Positions 14,442 through 22,230 of a stretch of 47,871 nt of DNA are shown piece after piece; position 1 is the stretch's first letter; each line of letters starts with the position of its first letter. The stretch lies in NCBI GenBank assembly GCA_030611885.1, contig JAUWOY010000024.1:1-47871 (forward strand), written 5' to 3'. This stretch comes from Chloroflexota bacterium (GTDB lineage Bacteria; Chloroflexota; Anaerolineae; VGOG01). The notes below the pieces were generated by a model that made no database searches, was not told the origin of the DNA, and worked only from the letters and a program-made list of their open reading frames with translations. Both the position numbers and the translations under genes were made by a program.

Positions 14442-16253
14442 TTGAAAGTCGTGCAGAAGATACAGGCCAGGCCTTTATCAGGCAACGGCTACGACATCGT
14501 CCTCTCGCCAGCCAACCAGGCCGCGCTGCAGGCGCTGATCCGCCAGGACTTTGCCAGCGAGCGGGCCTACTGGCTGCGTCTGCAAACCGAGCGGCTGTCG
14601 CTGATCCAGGGGTTCGAGGAACTGCTGTCCCCCGAAGTCGTCGCCGTCGCCCCCTTCCCCTATCAGCTCAAGACCGCCCGCACCGCCCTGCGCCGCTTCC
14701 GTGGCCGGGGGCTGCTGTGCGACGAAGTCGGCCTGGGCAAGACCATCGAGGCCGGGCTGGTGCTCAAAGAATACATGCTGCGAGGTCTGGTGCGCAAGGT
14801 GCTGATCATCACCCCGCCGGCCCTGACCCAGCAGTGGCGGGAGGAGATGGCCAGTAAGTTCCTGATCAGCGATTTCGTGACCAACGAGGACCCTGAGTTC
14901 CGCGAGCTGGGCCCCGAGGCCTGGTCTACCTTCGACCACATCATCGCCTCGCTGGCCACCGCCCGCCGCGCCGAGCACCGCCGGGCCATCGAACAGATAC
15001 ACTTCGACATGGTGATCGTGGATGAGGCTCATCACCTCAAGAACCGGGCCTCCGTCTCCTGGAAGTTCGTCAACGCCTTGCAGAAGAAATACATGCTGAT
15101 GCTGACGGCCACGCCGGTGCAGAACAACCTGGACGAGCTGTATAACCTGATCACCATCCTGCAGCCCGGTCAACTCAAGACCAGGCGGGAGTTCAAGCGC
15201 CGCTTCGTGGTGCGGGGCGACCCCCGACTGCCCAAGAACCGGGGTGAGCTGCGGAACCTGCTGGCCGACGTGATGGTGCGCAACACCCGCAGCCAGGTCA
15301 GCATCCGCCTACCCCGCCGCCGCGCCCACACCATCCGCCTGCAGTTGACGCCGCCAGAGCGAGAGCTGTATGACGCCGTCAGCGACTTCGTGCGGGAGGC
15401 GCTGGCGGCCGCCGAAGCCCGCACCGGGCGGCGGGCTGGTCCCCTCACCCGCTTCACCCTGCAGATCCTGCAGCGGGAGATCGGCTCCAGCCCTCTGGCC
15501 GTCCGCCCCACCCTGGAGAAGCTGGCCGCGCACAGGAGACTGACGACCGAGCAGCGGGCCACCCTGCTCCGCTTGGCAGAACAGGCCACCGCCGTCGAGC
15601 GTCAGGCCAAGACCGACGCGCTGCTCAAGCTGCTGGCGGCCAACAGGGCCAGCGGGGAGAAGGCCATCATCTTCACCCACTACCTGGCCACCCTGGGCCA
15701 CCTGGAGGCGGCGATGCGGGCCGCCGGCCACGACCTGGTGATCTACAAGGGAGGGCTGACCTACGCCCAGAAGAACGAGGCCATCGCCCGCTTCGAGCGG
15801 GAGGCGCAATTTCTGCTTTCCACCGAGGCGGCCGGCGAGGGGCGCAACCTGCAGTTCTGCCGCCAGATGATCAACTACGACCTCCCCTGGAATCCGATGC
15901 GCATCGAGCAGCGGGTGGGGCGCATCCACCGCATCGGCCAGGAGCGGGAGGTGGAGATCTTCAACCTCTCGGCCGAGGGGACCATCGAGGACTACGTGCT
16001 GCGCATCCTGGACAGCAAGATCAACATGTTCGAACTGGTGATTGGCGAGATGGACATGATTCTGGGGAATCTGGCCGACGAGCGGGACTTCGAGGAGATC
16101 GTGCTGGACATCTGGGCGCGGTCGCATAGTGACGAAGAGGTCAGTGTTGGGATGGAAGAACTGGGCGAGGCATTGGTGAAAGCTCGTCAGTCCTACCTGG
16201 AGACCAAAGCCTACGACGAGGCTATGTTTGGCCAGGACTTTGGGGTGGAGTGA
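14442..16253 (+). CDS. SNF2-family DNA helicase/translocase
   Basis: 603 residues with all helicase motifs: Q-like region, motif I DEVGLGKT (from residue 94), II DEAH (194), III TATP (222), IV/V around IFTHYL and LLSTEAAGEG, and VI QRVGRIHRIGQ (490). This is the bacterial SNF2 (RapA/DrmD-like) pattern. It is likely a double-stranded DNA translocase. The start is TTG with GGAGGT nine bases upstream; a GTG at 14451 is an alternative. It overlaps the next gene by four bases. Placed behind an ISP-like enzyme that lacks its own motor, it is a good candidate for the missing translocase. Confidence 0.9.
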   Translation: MKVVQKIQARPLSGNGYDIVLSPANQAALQALIRQDFASERAYWLRLQTERLSLIQGFEELLSPEVVAVAPFPYQLKTARTALRRFRGRGLLCDEVGLGKTIEAGLVLKEYMLRGLVRKVLIITPPALTQQWREEMASKFLISDFVTNEDPEFRELGPEAWSTFDHIIASLATARRAEHRRAIEQIHFDMVIVDEAHHLKNRASVSWKFVNALQKKYMLMLTATPVQNNLDELYNLITILQPGQLKTRREFKRRFVVRGDPRLPKNRGELRNLLADVMVRNTRSQVSIRLPRRRAHTIRLQLTPPERELYDAVSDFVREALAAAEARTGRRAGPLTRFTLQILQREIGSSPLAVRPTLEKLAAHRRLTTEQRATLLRLAEQATAVERQAKTDALLKLLAANRASGEKAIIFTHYLATLGHLEAAMRAAGHDLVIYKGGLTYAQKNEAIARFEREAQFLLSTEAAGEGRNLQFCRQMINYDLPWNPMRIEQRVGRIHRIGQEREVEIFNLSAEGTIEDYVLRILDSKINMFELVIGEMDMILGNLADERDFEEIVLDIWARSHSDEEVSVGMEELGEALVKARQSYLETKAYDEAMFGQDFGVE

Positions 16254-17494
16254 GCGTGGCCGATTCGCTGCAGGATTTCGTACTGGCCTATTGTGAGGAA
16301 GTGGGGGGGCTGATCGAGCGCCCGGCCTACGGCCTGGTAGACCTCCTTCTCCCCGACGAGATCGCCCGCCGCCTGGGGACCGAACCTCTGGTACGGTTGG
16401 CGTTCACCGAGGAGACCGCCGCTGCTCATCCTGAGGCGACCCACCTGACCTACGGCCATCCCCTGCTGGAGGGCGTCGTTGAGGACATGCAGGGACGAGG
16501 GCTGGCTTTGCGCCGTTACGTCAACCAGGTCCGCCTGGAGCGGTCCGGCCTCTTTCGGCTCATCAAGGGCGAACTGGCTTTTCCCAACGCCTGGCTGCAG
16601 CCCCTGGAAAACGCGGTCGAAGCGCCCCGGACTTGCTACTACGTCCGTTTCAACTTCAAGGTGGCGCTGATCACCGACGAGAAACAGGAGGAGCTGGCCT
16701 CGATCCTGATGAACCTGCACACCGGCCAGCCGGCCTGGGAGTTAGAGCACCAGGAGATACTGCCGCTGGAGTCGGAATACCGGCTGCGCCCTATGCACGA
16801 AGCGCCAGTGGCCTGGCGGCCAGAGCTGCCGCTGCACAGCCCGGAGCGGCTGGTCTGGCTTCAAGAGGAGGCCGGACGGGCGGTGGCCCGCAAGCTGGCT
16901 CCCACCATCGAGGCCTTGCAGCAGCGCACCGCTCGCCGGCTGGAGTTGGACCAGGCCCGGCTGGAGGCTTTTTACGACGACACGGCGGCCGACCTGGAGC
17001 GCCGGCTGGCTCGCACCGGAGATGAAGCGCGGCAGGCCAGCCTGAAGGAGAAGCTGGCCTTCGTCCACGCCGAACGGGAACGAAAGCTGGCCGACGTGGC
17101 GGCCAAGTACCAGTTGCGGATCAACCTGGAGCTGATCAACACCGTGTTGATCAGCCAGCCCAAGATCGCCCTGCAGGCCAGGGTGGAGAACCGCTACACT
17201 TCCGCCCAGTTCACTTTCGTCTGGGACCCGCTGCTGTACCGCGTGGAGCCGCCCTTATGTCAGGTGTGCGGCCAGCCAGCCCCGCGGGTTTACCTGTGCG
17301 CTAACGGCCACCTGGCCGACGAGGGCTGCATCCTGCACTGCGCCTTTTGCAAGCGGGTGTTCTGCGCCTTATGTAAGGACGACGTGGGGGCCTGCGCCGT
17401 GTGCGGCAAACCCCTCTGCGTCCACAGCCAGATCCGCTGCCAGGTCTGCGGCCAGGTGACGTGCCAGGAGCACATAGGGCAGTGTCACGCTTGA
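16250..17494 (+). CDS. Zinc-ribbon and coiled-coil partner protein of the SNF2 operon, unknown function
   Basis: 414 residues, not assigned to a named family. An N-terminal region of 230 residues is followed by a charged helical stretch (about 215-290, with RRLELDQARLEAFYDDTAAD) typical of a coiled coil. The last 85 residues hold at least seven CxxC or CxxxC knuckles (CQVCG, CAFCK, CALCK, CAVCG, CQVCG and more), so probably several zinc ribbons. The GTG start overlaps the helicase stop (GTGA), which implies translational coupling and a shared complex. It could be the DNA-binding or phage-sensing subunit; that is inference from position. Confidence 0.75.
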   Translation: MSVADSLQDFVLAYCEEVGGLIERPAYGLVDLLLPDEIARRLGTEPLVRLAFTEETAAAHPEATHLTYGHPLLEGVVEDMQGRGLALRRYVNQVRLERSGLFRLIKGELAFPNAWLQPLENAVEAPRTCYYVRFNFKVALITDEKQEELASILMNLHTGQPAWELEHQEILPLESEYRLRPMHEAPVAWRPELPLHSPERLVWLQEEAGRAVARKLAPTIEALQQRTARRLELDQARLEAFYDDTAADLERRLARTGDEARQASLKEKLAFVHAERERKLADVAAKYQLRINLELINTVLISQPKIALQARVENRYTSAQFTFVWDPLLYRVEPPLCQVCGQPAPRVYLCANGHLADEGCILHCAFCKRVFCALCKDDVGACAVCGKPLCVHSQIRCQVCGQVTCQEHIGQCHA

Positions 17495-17495
17495 A

Positions 17496-17526
17496 TCACG
17501 AAAGACGCGAAAGGGCGCGAAAGAGA
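17496..17526. repeat. CGCGAAAG-type tandem repeat after a stop codon
   Basis: Imperfect copies of ACGAAAGA, GCGAAAGG and GCGAAAGA begin within a few bases of the preceding stop codon and lead into the DUF433 ribosome site. Confidence 0.6.
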
Positions 17527-17544
17527 AAGAGGAGGTTATGACCA

Positions 17545-17787
17545 ATGAACTCGCTTCTTGAACGCATCTCGATAAACCCAAACGTCTGTTTTGGCAAACC
17601 CTGCATTCGCGGCACTCGAATCTGGGTCTCGCTCATCCTTGATTTTCTTGCCAGCGGCACGAACGTGGAAGAGCTTCTGAAAGAGTACCCCCAGCTAACG
17701 AGGGAAGACGTCCTTGCTGCTATCGCCTACGGAGCAGAGATGGCACGCGAGCGATACGTTGAGATTCCGATCGAGGTGGCAGCATGA
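17545..17787 (+). CDS. DUF433 domain protein
   Basis: 80 residues spanning the DUF433 family: ISINPNVCFGKPCIRGTRIW, a hydrophobic helix, LLKEYPQLTREDVLAAIAYG, and a short tail. DUF433 proteins are small winged-helix-like proteins often found as the antitoxin beside a DUF5615/PIN-like toxin gene. Here no such toxin follows: the next frame starts on the DUF433 stop (ATGA) and encodes a CoA-transferase. GAGGAGG lies ahead of the ATG. It is either an orphan antitoxin that lost its partner, or a regulator of the gene it is coupled to. Confidence 0.85.
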   Translation: MNSLLERISINPNVCFGKPCIRGTRIWVSLILDFLASGTNVEELLKEYPQLTREDVLAAIAYGAEMARERYVEIPIEVAA

Positions 17788-18980
17788 AGATGCTACCACT
17801 GGAGGCCATCCGCGTCATTGACCTGACCCAGGCCCTGGCCGGCCCCTACTGCACCATGATGCTGGGCGATCTGGGCGCGGAGGTGATCAAGGTGGAGCCG
17901 CCCGGTCGGGGCGATATGTCCCGGGGCTGGGGGCCTCCCTTCATCGAGGGGGAAAGCGCCTACTTTCTGTCCATCAACCGCAACAAGCGGGGGCTTACCG
18001 TCAATTTCAAGACCTCCGAAGGCCAGCGCATTTTGCACCAACTGGCAGAAGGAGCCGACGTCTTCGTCGTCAACATCCCCAGGCTGGGATCGCTGCAAAG
18101 AGGCCGCATTGACCCCGAAACCCTGCAGAGCCTCAATCCCCGCTTGATCTACTGCGCCATCTCCGGCTACGGTTTTACCGGGCCTAAAGCCGGGCGCGGT
18201 GGCTACGACGTGGTGGCTCAGGGGGAGGCAGGTCTCATGAGCCTGACCGGAGAGCCTGAGGGCGGCCCCATCCGTTTCCCCACCCCCATGGCCGACATCA
18301 CCGCCGGCATCTACGCCACCATCGGCATCCTCTCCGCCCTGCTGGCCAGAGAGAGGACGGGCCAGGGGCAGTTCGTGGACGTCGCCCTCCTCGACTCTCA
18401 GGTCACCTGGCTGGCCAACGTGGGCGGCAGCTACTTCGCCACCGGCCAGCGACCTCCCCGCCTGGGCAACGTCCACCCGACCATCACCCCCTACCAACCC
18501 CTCCGGGCCAGGGACAAGCACCTCATCGTCGCCGTGGGCACAGAGCGGCTCTGGCAGCGTTTCTGCGCTTTGCTCAGCATAGAAGACACCATCATGGTTG
18601 ATCCCCGCTTTGCCGCCAACGCGCAGCGCAACGAGCACCGCGCCGAGTTGATCCCGCTGTTGCAGGAGATTTTGGGGAAAGAGAAAGCAGATCATTGGCT
18701 GGAGCGGTTCGTGGCTGCGGGCATCCCGTCCGGCCCCATCAACTTCCCCGACGAGACGCTGGCCGACCCCCAAATCCTGGCCCGGGGCATGATCGTCGAG
18801 CTGGAACATTCCCTGGCTGGTCTGGTTCGCTCCATCGGCAACCCCGTGCATCTGTCGGAGACGCCAGTCACCTACCGCCTGCCCCCGCCCCTGCTGGGGG
18901 AGCACAACGGGGAGGTGCTTTCGGGTCTGGGATATGATGTCAGGCAGGTGGAGGGATTGAGGGAGCAAGGAGTCGTTTAA
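17784..18980 (+). CDS. Class III (CaiB/BaiF) CoA-transferase
   Basis: 398 residues, full family length. The N-terminus RVIDLTQALAGPYCTMMLGD and the stretch GAEVIKVEPPGRGD are diagnostic. The likely catalytic Asp is residue 142 in GGYDVVAQ. These enzymes move CoA between an acyl-CoA donor and a carboxylic acid through an aspartyl-CoA thioester; the substrates cannot be read from sequence. The start overlaps the DUF433 stop by four bases; an in-frame ATG two codons later is an alternative. A strong promoter for the next operon starts right after the stop. Confidence 0.9.
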   Translation: MKMLPLEAIRVIDLTQALAGPYCTMMLGDLGAEVIKVEPPGRGDMSRGWGPPFIEGESAYFLSINRNKRGLTVNFKTSEGQRILHQLAEGADVFVVNIPRLGSLQRGRIDPETLQSLNPRLIYCAISGYGFTGPKAGRGGYDVVAQGEAGLMSLTGEPEGGPIRFPTPMADITAGIYATIGILSALLARERTGQGQFVDVALLDSQVTWLANVGGSYFATGQRPPRLGNVHPTITPYQPLRARDKHLIVAVGTERLWQRFCALLSIEDTIMVDPRFAANAQRNEHRAELIPLLQEILGKEKADHWLERFVAAGIPSGPINFPDETLADPQILARGMIVELEHSLAGLVRSIGNPVHLSETPVTYRLPPPLLGEHNGEVLSGLGYDVRQVEGLREQGVV

Positions 18981-18986
18981 GAGCAT

Positions 18987-19015
18987 TTGACACCCTCTTT
19001 CATTTCTAGTATACT
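18987..19015 (+). promoter_or_regulatory. Sigma70-type promoter for the BMP transporter operon
   Basis: TTGACA, 17-bp spacer, TATACT. It is nearly consensus and lies just after the CoA-transferase stop. It gives a leader of about 415 bases before the substrate-binding protein gene; that leader contains a 20-codon frame, copy B of the 136-bp repeat and a further hairpin. Confidence 0.85.
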
Positions 19016-19048
19016 TGTGGACGTTCCCAGTCAGGATCGAAGGTGAGA

Positions 19049-19111
19049 ATGCGCATCCGCGACCTCCCGGCGACGAAAGAGAAGATCGCAGCGGCGCTGA
19101 AAAGAATGTGA
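19049..19111 (+). other. Possible 20-residue leader peptide or gene stump
   Basis: An ATG with an AAGGTGAG ribosome-like site, about 27 bases after the predicted transcription start, opens a 20-codon frame (RIRDLPATKEKIAAALKRM after the Met). It could be a translated upstream frame or the first codons of a lost gene. I do not recognise it. Confidence 0.3.
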
Positions 19112-19124
19112 AGTGGTCAAGAAG

Positions 19125-19260
19125 TGAGATCTCTCAGAAAGTCTTTGAAACCGCTCCCAGCCCCCGTCCCCGGGGGCGTTGCTGGCGAAGCGGTGTCCTG
19201 AGCCTGCCGAAGGGTCGAACCGCAAGAGCCGCCCCGCGGACGGGGCTCCGAGCACTTTCC
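19125..19260 (-). repeat. 136-bp dispersed repeat, copy B (inverted)
   Basis: Reverse complement of 4898-5033 with only a handful of differences over 136 bp and no length change. It lies in the leader between the strong promoter and the BMP-protein gene. AAGGAGGTG follows on the + strand even though the element is inverted relative to copy A. Confidence 0.8.
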
Positions 19261-19309
19261 AAGAAAGCTCAAGCGAGAAAGGAGGTGCCACGGGACAAAA
19301 ACAAAATTA

Positions 19310-19395
19310 TTAGCAGAGGCGGCTCCCATGCCTGTCCTGAGCTTGTCGAAGGGCCGCCGATCCGCGGGCGTGGGAGCCCGCTCTGCTTCAGAATT
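19310..19395. repeat. Hairpin carrying the CTTCGACAAGCTCAGG motif
   Basis: AGCAGAGGCGGCTCCCATGC and GCGTGGGAGCCCGCTCTGCT form the two sides of an imperfect stem. In the loop is TGTCCTGAGCTTGTCGAAGGG (19333-19353), one of four copies in the window of the dispersed motif CCCTTCG(A/G)CA(A/G)GCTCAGGACA (also 4944, 19194 and 35457). Confidence 0.55.
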
Positions 19396-19437
19396 CCCAG
19401 CTACCGAAACTCTAACACTAAAAAGGAGGAAAGAGTC

Positions 19438-20454
19438 ATGTCCCTGAAACGTTTGAGTCTGATTGCGATAGTCGCTGCCATAGCTCTGCTGGCCACACAG
19501 TGCGCGCCTGCCACACCCGAACCCGTGGAGGAGGCCGGGCCGCCCCTGTTCTACGCCGCCTTCGCCACCCCCATCGAGGAGCCGTGGGACGGGGTCATCC
19601 ACAGTGCGATGCAGGAAGCAGCGAAAGCTGAGCAGATCGTGTACGAGTGGACCGACGACATCGGCTACGCCGGCGATATGGAGCGCGTACTGCGCGAGGT
19701 GGCCGAGCAGCGGAAGCCGGCCGCCATCTTCGGTGACGCCTTCGGCAACGAGGAAGCCGTACGCCGCGCGGCCGCCGATTACCCCGACATCGCCTTCGTC
19801 TTCGGCTCTGGCCTGGGGCCGAGCGAGCCCAACGTGTCGGTCTTCGACAACTGGATTCACGAGCCGGCCTATCTGTGCGGGCTCATCGCCGGCGGCGTGA
19901 CCGAGTCGGGGGTGATCGGCGTGGTGGGCGGCCACCCCGTCCCGGAGGTCAACCGCATCATCAACGGCTTCATTGACGGCGTGCACGAGACCAATGCCGA
20001 TGCCCAGGTACTGGTGACCTTCATCAACAGTTGGTTCGATCCGCCGGCGGCCAAGGAAGCAGCGCTGGCCCAGATAGATGCGGGAGCCGACGTACTGTTC
20101 GCCGAGCGGTTCGGCGTGATCGAGGCGGCGGTCGAGCACGGCCTGTGGGCTTTTGGCAACATGAGCGACCAGAACGAGCTAGGGCCGAAGAACGTCCTCA
20201 GCAGCCCAGCGTGGAACATGAAGCCGACCGTCGAGTACATCATCCAGCAGGTCAACGCTGGCTCCTACACCGCCCAGGACTTGAAGGACTTCAACATGAT
20301 GGGCAAGGGCGGCGCCAGTCTGGCCCCCTTCCACGGACTGGAGAGCCATATCCCGGCCGAGACCCTCAGCCTGGTCAAGCAGCGGGAGAAGGAGATCAAG
20401 ACCGGCTTGTTCCGCGTCAACATTGACGAGGCGCAGCCGGCCGGCTCGCAGTAA
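19438..20454 (+). CDS. BMP-family ABC transporter substrate-binding lipoprotein
   Basis: 338 residues. Lipoprotein signal with lipobox LLATQC (Cys about residue 22), then the BMP/periplasmic-binding fold: FATPIEEPWDGVIHSAMQEA, IFGDAFGNEEAVRRAAADYP, GVVGGHPVPEVNRIINGFIDG, and a C-terminal KTGLFRVN. BMP proteins such as PnrA, RnsB and YufN bind nucleosides or related bases outside the cell. The frame is open back to 19015, but AAAAGGAGGAAAG before the ATG at 19438 and the signal peptide fix the start. It feeds the ATPase and two permeases that follow. A hairpin right after the gene may keep its mRNA more abundant. Confidence 0.92.
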   Translation: MSLKRLSLIAIVAAIALLATQCAPATPEPVEEAGPPLFYAAFATPIEEPWDGVIHSAMQEAAKAEQIVYEWTDDIGYAGDMERVLREVAEQRKPAAIFGDAFGNEEAVRRAAADYPDIAFVFGSGLGPSEPNVSVFDNWIHEPAYLCGLIAGGVTESGVIGVVGGHPVPEVNRIINGFIDGVHETNADAQVLVTFINSWFDPPAAKEAALAQIDAGADVLFAERFGVIEAAVEHGLWAFGNMSDQNELGPKNVLSSPAWNMKPTVEYIIQQVNAGSYTAQDLKDFNMMGKGGASLAPFHGLESHIPAETLSLVKQREKEIKTGLFRVNIDEAQPAGSQ

Positions 20455-20480
20455 GCGCCCGATCCCGTACAAAAAGCCAA

Positions 20481-20511
20481 CCCCTCTCCCCTCAATCCGG
20501 GGGGAGAGGGG
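20481..20511 (+). terminator. Intercistronic hairpin after the binding-protein gene
   Basis: CCCCTCTCCCC and GGGGAGAGGGG, 11-bp perfect arms with a nine-base loop, but no T-run. More likely an mRNA-stabilising or partly terminating structure than a full terminator. GGGGGAGAGGGG occurs again near 20686 and could pair with the left arm instead. Confidence 0.5.
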
Positions 20512-20515
20512 CTTA

Positions 20516-20682
20516 TGCGTCAACTTAACGATGTCATATCGGAGAAAGCGCCGGTCGAGTAGCGCCCAAAGGGCGTGTATCGAGACCAAGCGGCTTGGCA
20601 AGACCCGCTCCCTTGGTCTCGATACGCCCTCCGCTCCGCTACGGCCTACTCGACCGGCCTTCGCTGGCCTTAAGTTGACGCA
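20516..20682. repeat. 167-bp nested palindromic element
   Basis: Three concentric perfect inverted repeats: TGCGTCAACTTAA (20516-20528) with 20670-20682; CCGGTCGAGTAG (20551-20562) with 20646-20657; TATCGAGACCAAG (20578-20590) with CTTGGTCTCGATA (20612-20624). It lies inside the transporter operon between the binding-protein and ATPase genes. A decayed relative is at 2061-2149. GGTCTCGATACG...CTACTCGACC blocks are familiar from actinobacterial intergenic repeats, so the family may be widespread. Confidence 0.8.
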
Positions 20683-20715
20683 CATGGGGGAGAGGGGTTG
20701 GGCTATGGGAGAGAT

Positions 20716-22230
20716 ATGCACATCGTCGAAATGCAAGACATCACCAAGCGCTTCGGCCCGGTGATCGCCAACGATGGCATCGTTTTCGGCCTGCGCTGGG
20801 GAGAGATCCACGCCCTGTTGGGTGAGAACGGGGCCGGCAAGACGACGCTGATGCGCATCCTTTACGGCCTCTATCGGGCCGACGACGGGGAGATATGGGT
20901 CGAGGGACAACTGGCGCGCATCGCGTCGCCCAAAGACGCCATCGAGTTGGGCATCGGGATGGTCACCCAGCACTTCGCCCTGGTCCCGCCGTTGAGCGTG
21001 GCCGAGAACGTGGTGCTGGGGTTCACCGACAGCTTCCGCCTGGACATGGCCTCCATCGAACAGCGGGTGGCCGAGTCAGCGGCCCGCTTCGGGCTGGAGA
21101 TTAGCCCCGCCACCCAGGTGCGCCACCTCTCCGTCGGCCAGAAGCAGCGGGTGGAGATCCTGAAAGCACTCTACCGCGAAGCGCGCGTGCTCATCCTGGA
21201 CGAACCGACGGCAGTCCTCATCCCCCAGGAGGTAGAGGCACTCTTCCACACGCTGGAGCGGCTGCGGGAAAGCGGGCTCTCGGTCATCTTTATCACCCAT
21301 AAGCTGGACGAGGTGATGGCCATCAGCGACCGGGTCACTGTCCTGCGCGACGGCAAGGTCATTGGCACAGTGAACACCTCGGAGACGACGAAGAGGGAAC
21401 TGGCCCGGATGATGGTCGGCCGCGAGACCTTTGGCGTCTGCCGCGAGGAGGAACAAACGGGGATAGAGCCCATCCTGCAGATCGAGGGGCTGTGCGTGAC
21501 CAACGACCAGGGACTGCCTGCGCTCAAGGAGGTCACCCTGACAGTGCACGCCAGAGAGATCCTGGGCATCGCGGGGGTGGGCGGCAACGGGCAGAAGGAA
21601 CTGGCCGAGACTCTTTGCGGGGTGCGTCGGCCCAGCGGTGGCCGCGTCCTCGTCGGCGGGCAAGATATGACCGGCGCGATACCAGCCGAGTTCACCGCCG
21701 CCGGGGTGGGCCGCATCCCCGAGGACCGGCACACCGGGGTAGTGGGTGAACTGAGCGTGGCAGAGAACCTGGCACTGGAGCACCTGCGTGAATTCGCCAG
21801 GGGCGGGGTGCTGGACCGGCAAGCGATCCAGCGCCATGCCCAGGAACTGATCCAGCAATTCCAGATCAAGGCCCGCCCTACCGACCGGACGCGCACTCTC
21901 TCCGGCGGCAACCTGCAGAAACTGATCCTGGCTCGCGTCCTCTCACGTCAGCCACGGACGGTGATTGCCCCCCAGCCCACGCGCGGGCTGGACGTGGGGG
22001 CCACGGAGTACGTGCGGAACCAGTTGCTCCAGCAGCGGGCACGGGGGGCGGCGGTCTTGCTGATTTCGGAGGACCTGGACGAGATACTGGCCCTGGCAGA
22101 CCGCATCGCCGTCATCTACGAGGGAGAAATCGTGGGCGTCCTGCCGGCTTGCGATGCGGACATCGAACAACTGGGGCTGATGATGTCGGGAGCGGTGAAG
22201 GAGAGACAAGGTGTCATTCCTGGGGCTTAA
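20716..22230 (+). CDS. Nucleoside-type ABC transporter ATP-binding protein (two ATPase domains)
   Basis: 504 residues made of two ABC domains, as in sugar and BMP-type importers. First domain: Walker A GENGAGKTT, signature LSVGQKQRVE, Walker B VLILDEPT. Second: degenerate Walker A GVGGNGQKE, signature LSGGNLQK, Walker B region TVIAPQPTRGLD, a degeneracy usual for the second half. It powers uptake through the two permeases downstream. The frame opens at 20698, but GGGAGAG and the family start fit the ATG at 20716. The next gene starts 20 bases before its stop. Confidence 0.92.
   Translation: MHIVEMQDITKRFGPVIANDGIVFGLRWGEIHALLGENGAGKTTLMRILYGLYRADDGEIWVEGQLARIASPKDAIELGIGMVTQHFALVPPLSVAENVVLGFTDSFRLDMASIEQRVAESAARFGLEISPATQVRHLSVGQKQRVEILKALYREARVLILDEPTAVLIPQEVEALFHTLERLRESGLSVIFITHKLDEVMAISDRVTVLRDGKVIGTVNTSETTKRELARMMVGRETFGVCREEEQTGIEPILQIEGLCVTNDQGLPALKEVTLTVHAREILGIAGVGGNGQKELAETLCGVRRPSGGRVLVGGQDMTGAIPAEFTAAGVGRIPEDRHTGVVGELSVAENLALEHLREFARGGVLDRQAIQRHAQELIQQFQIKARPTDRTRTLSGGNLQKLILARVLSRQPRTVIAPQPTRGLDVGATEYVRNQLLQQRARGAAVLLISEDLDEILALADRIAVIYEGEIVGVLPACDADIEQLGLMMSGAVKERQGVIPGA

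Noticed and set aside
11214..17494. A standard DISARM or BREX locus
   Set aside because: No DrmA/B/C, PglZ, BrxL or BrxC-like proteins are present; the methyltransferase looks ISP-like.
19016..19437. Purine riboswitch in the leader of the BMP transporter operon
   Set aside because: The context invited it, but I could not find the conserved loops of a purine aptamer; the leader is filled by the 136-bp repeat and a second hairpin.
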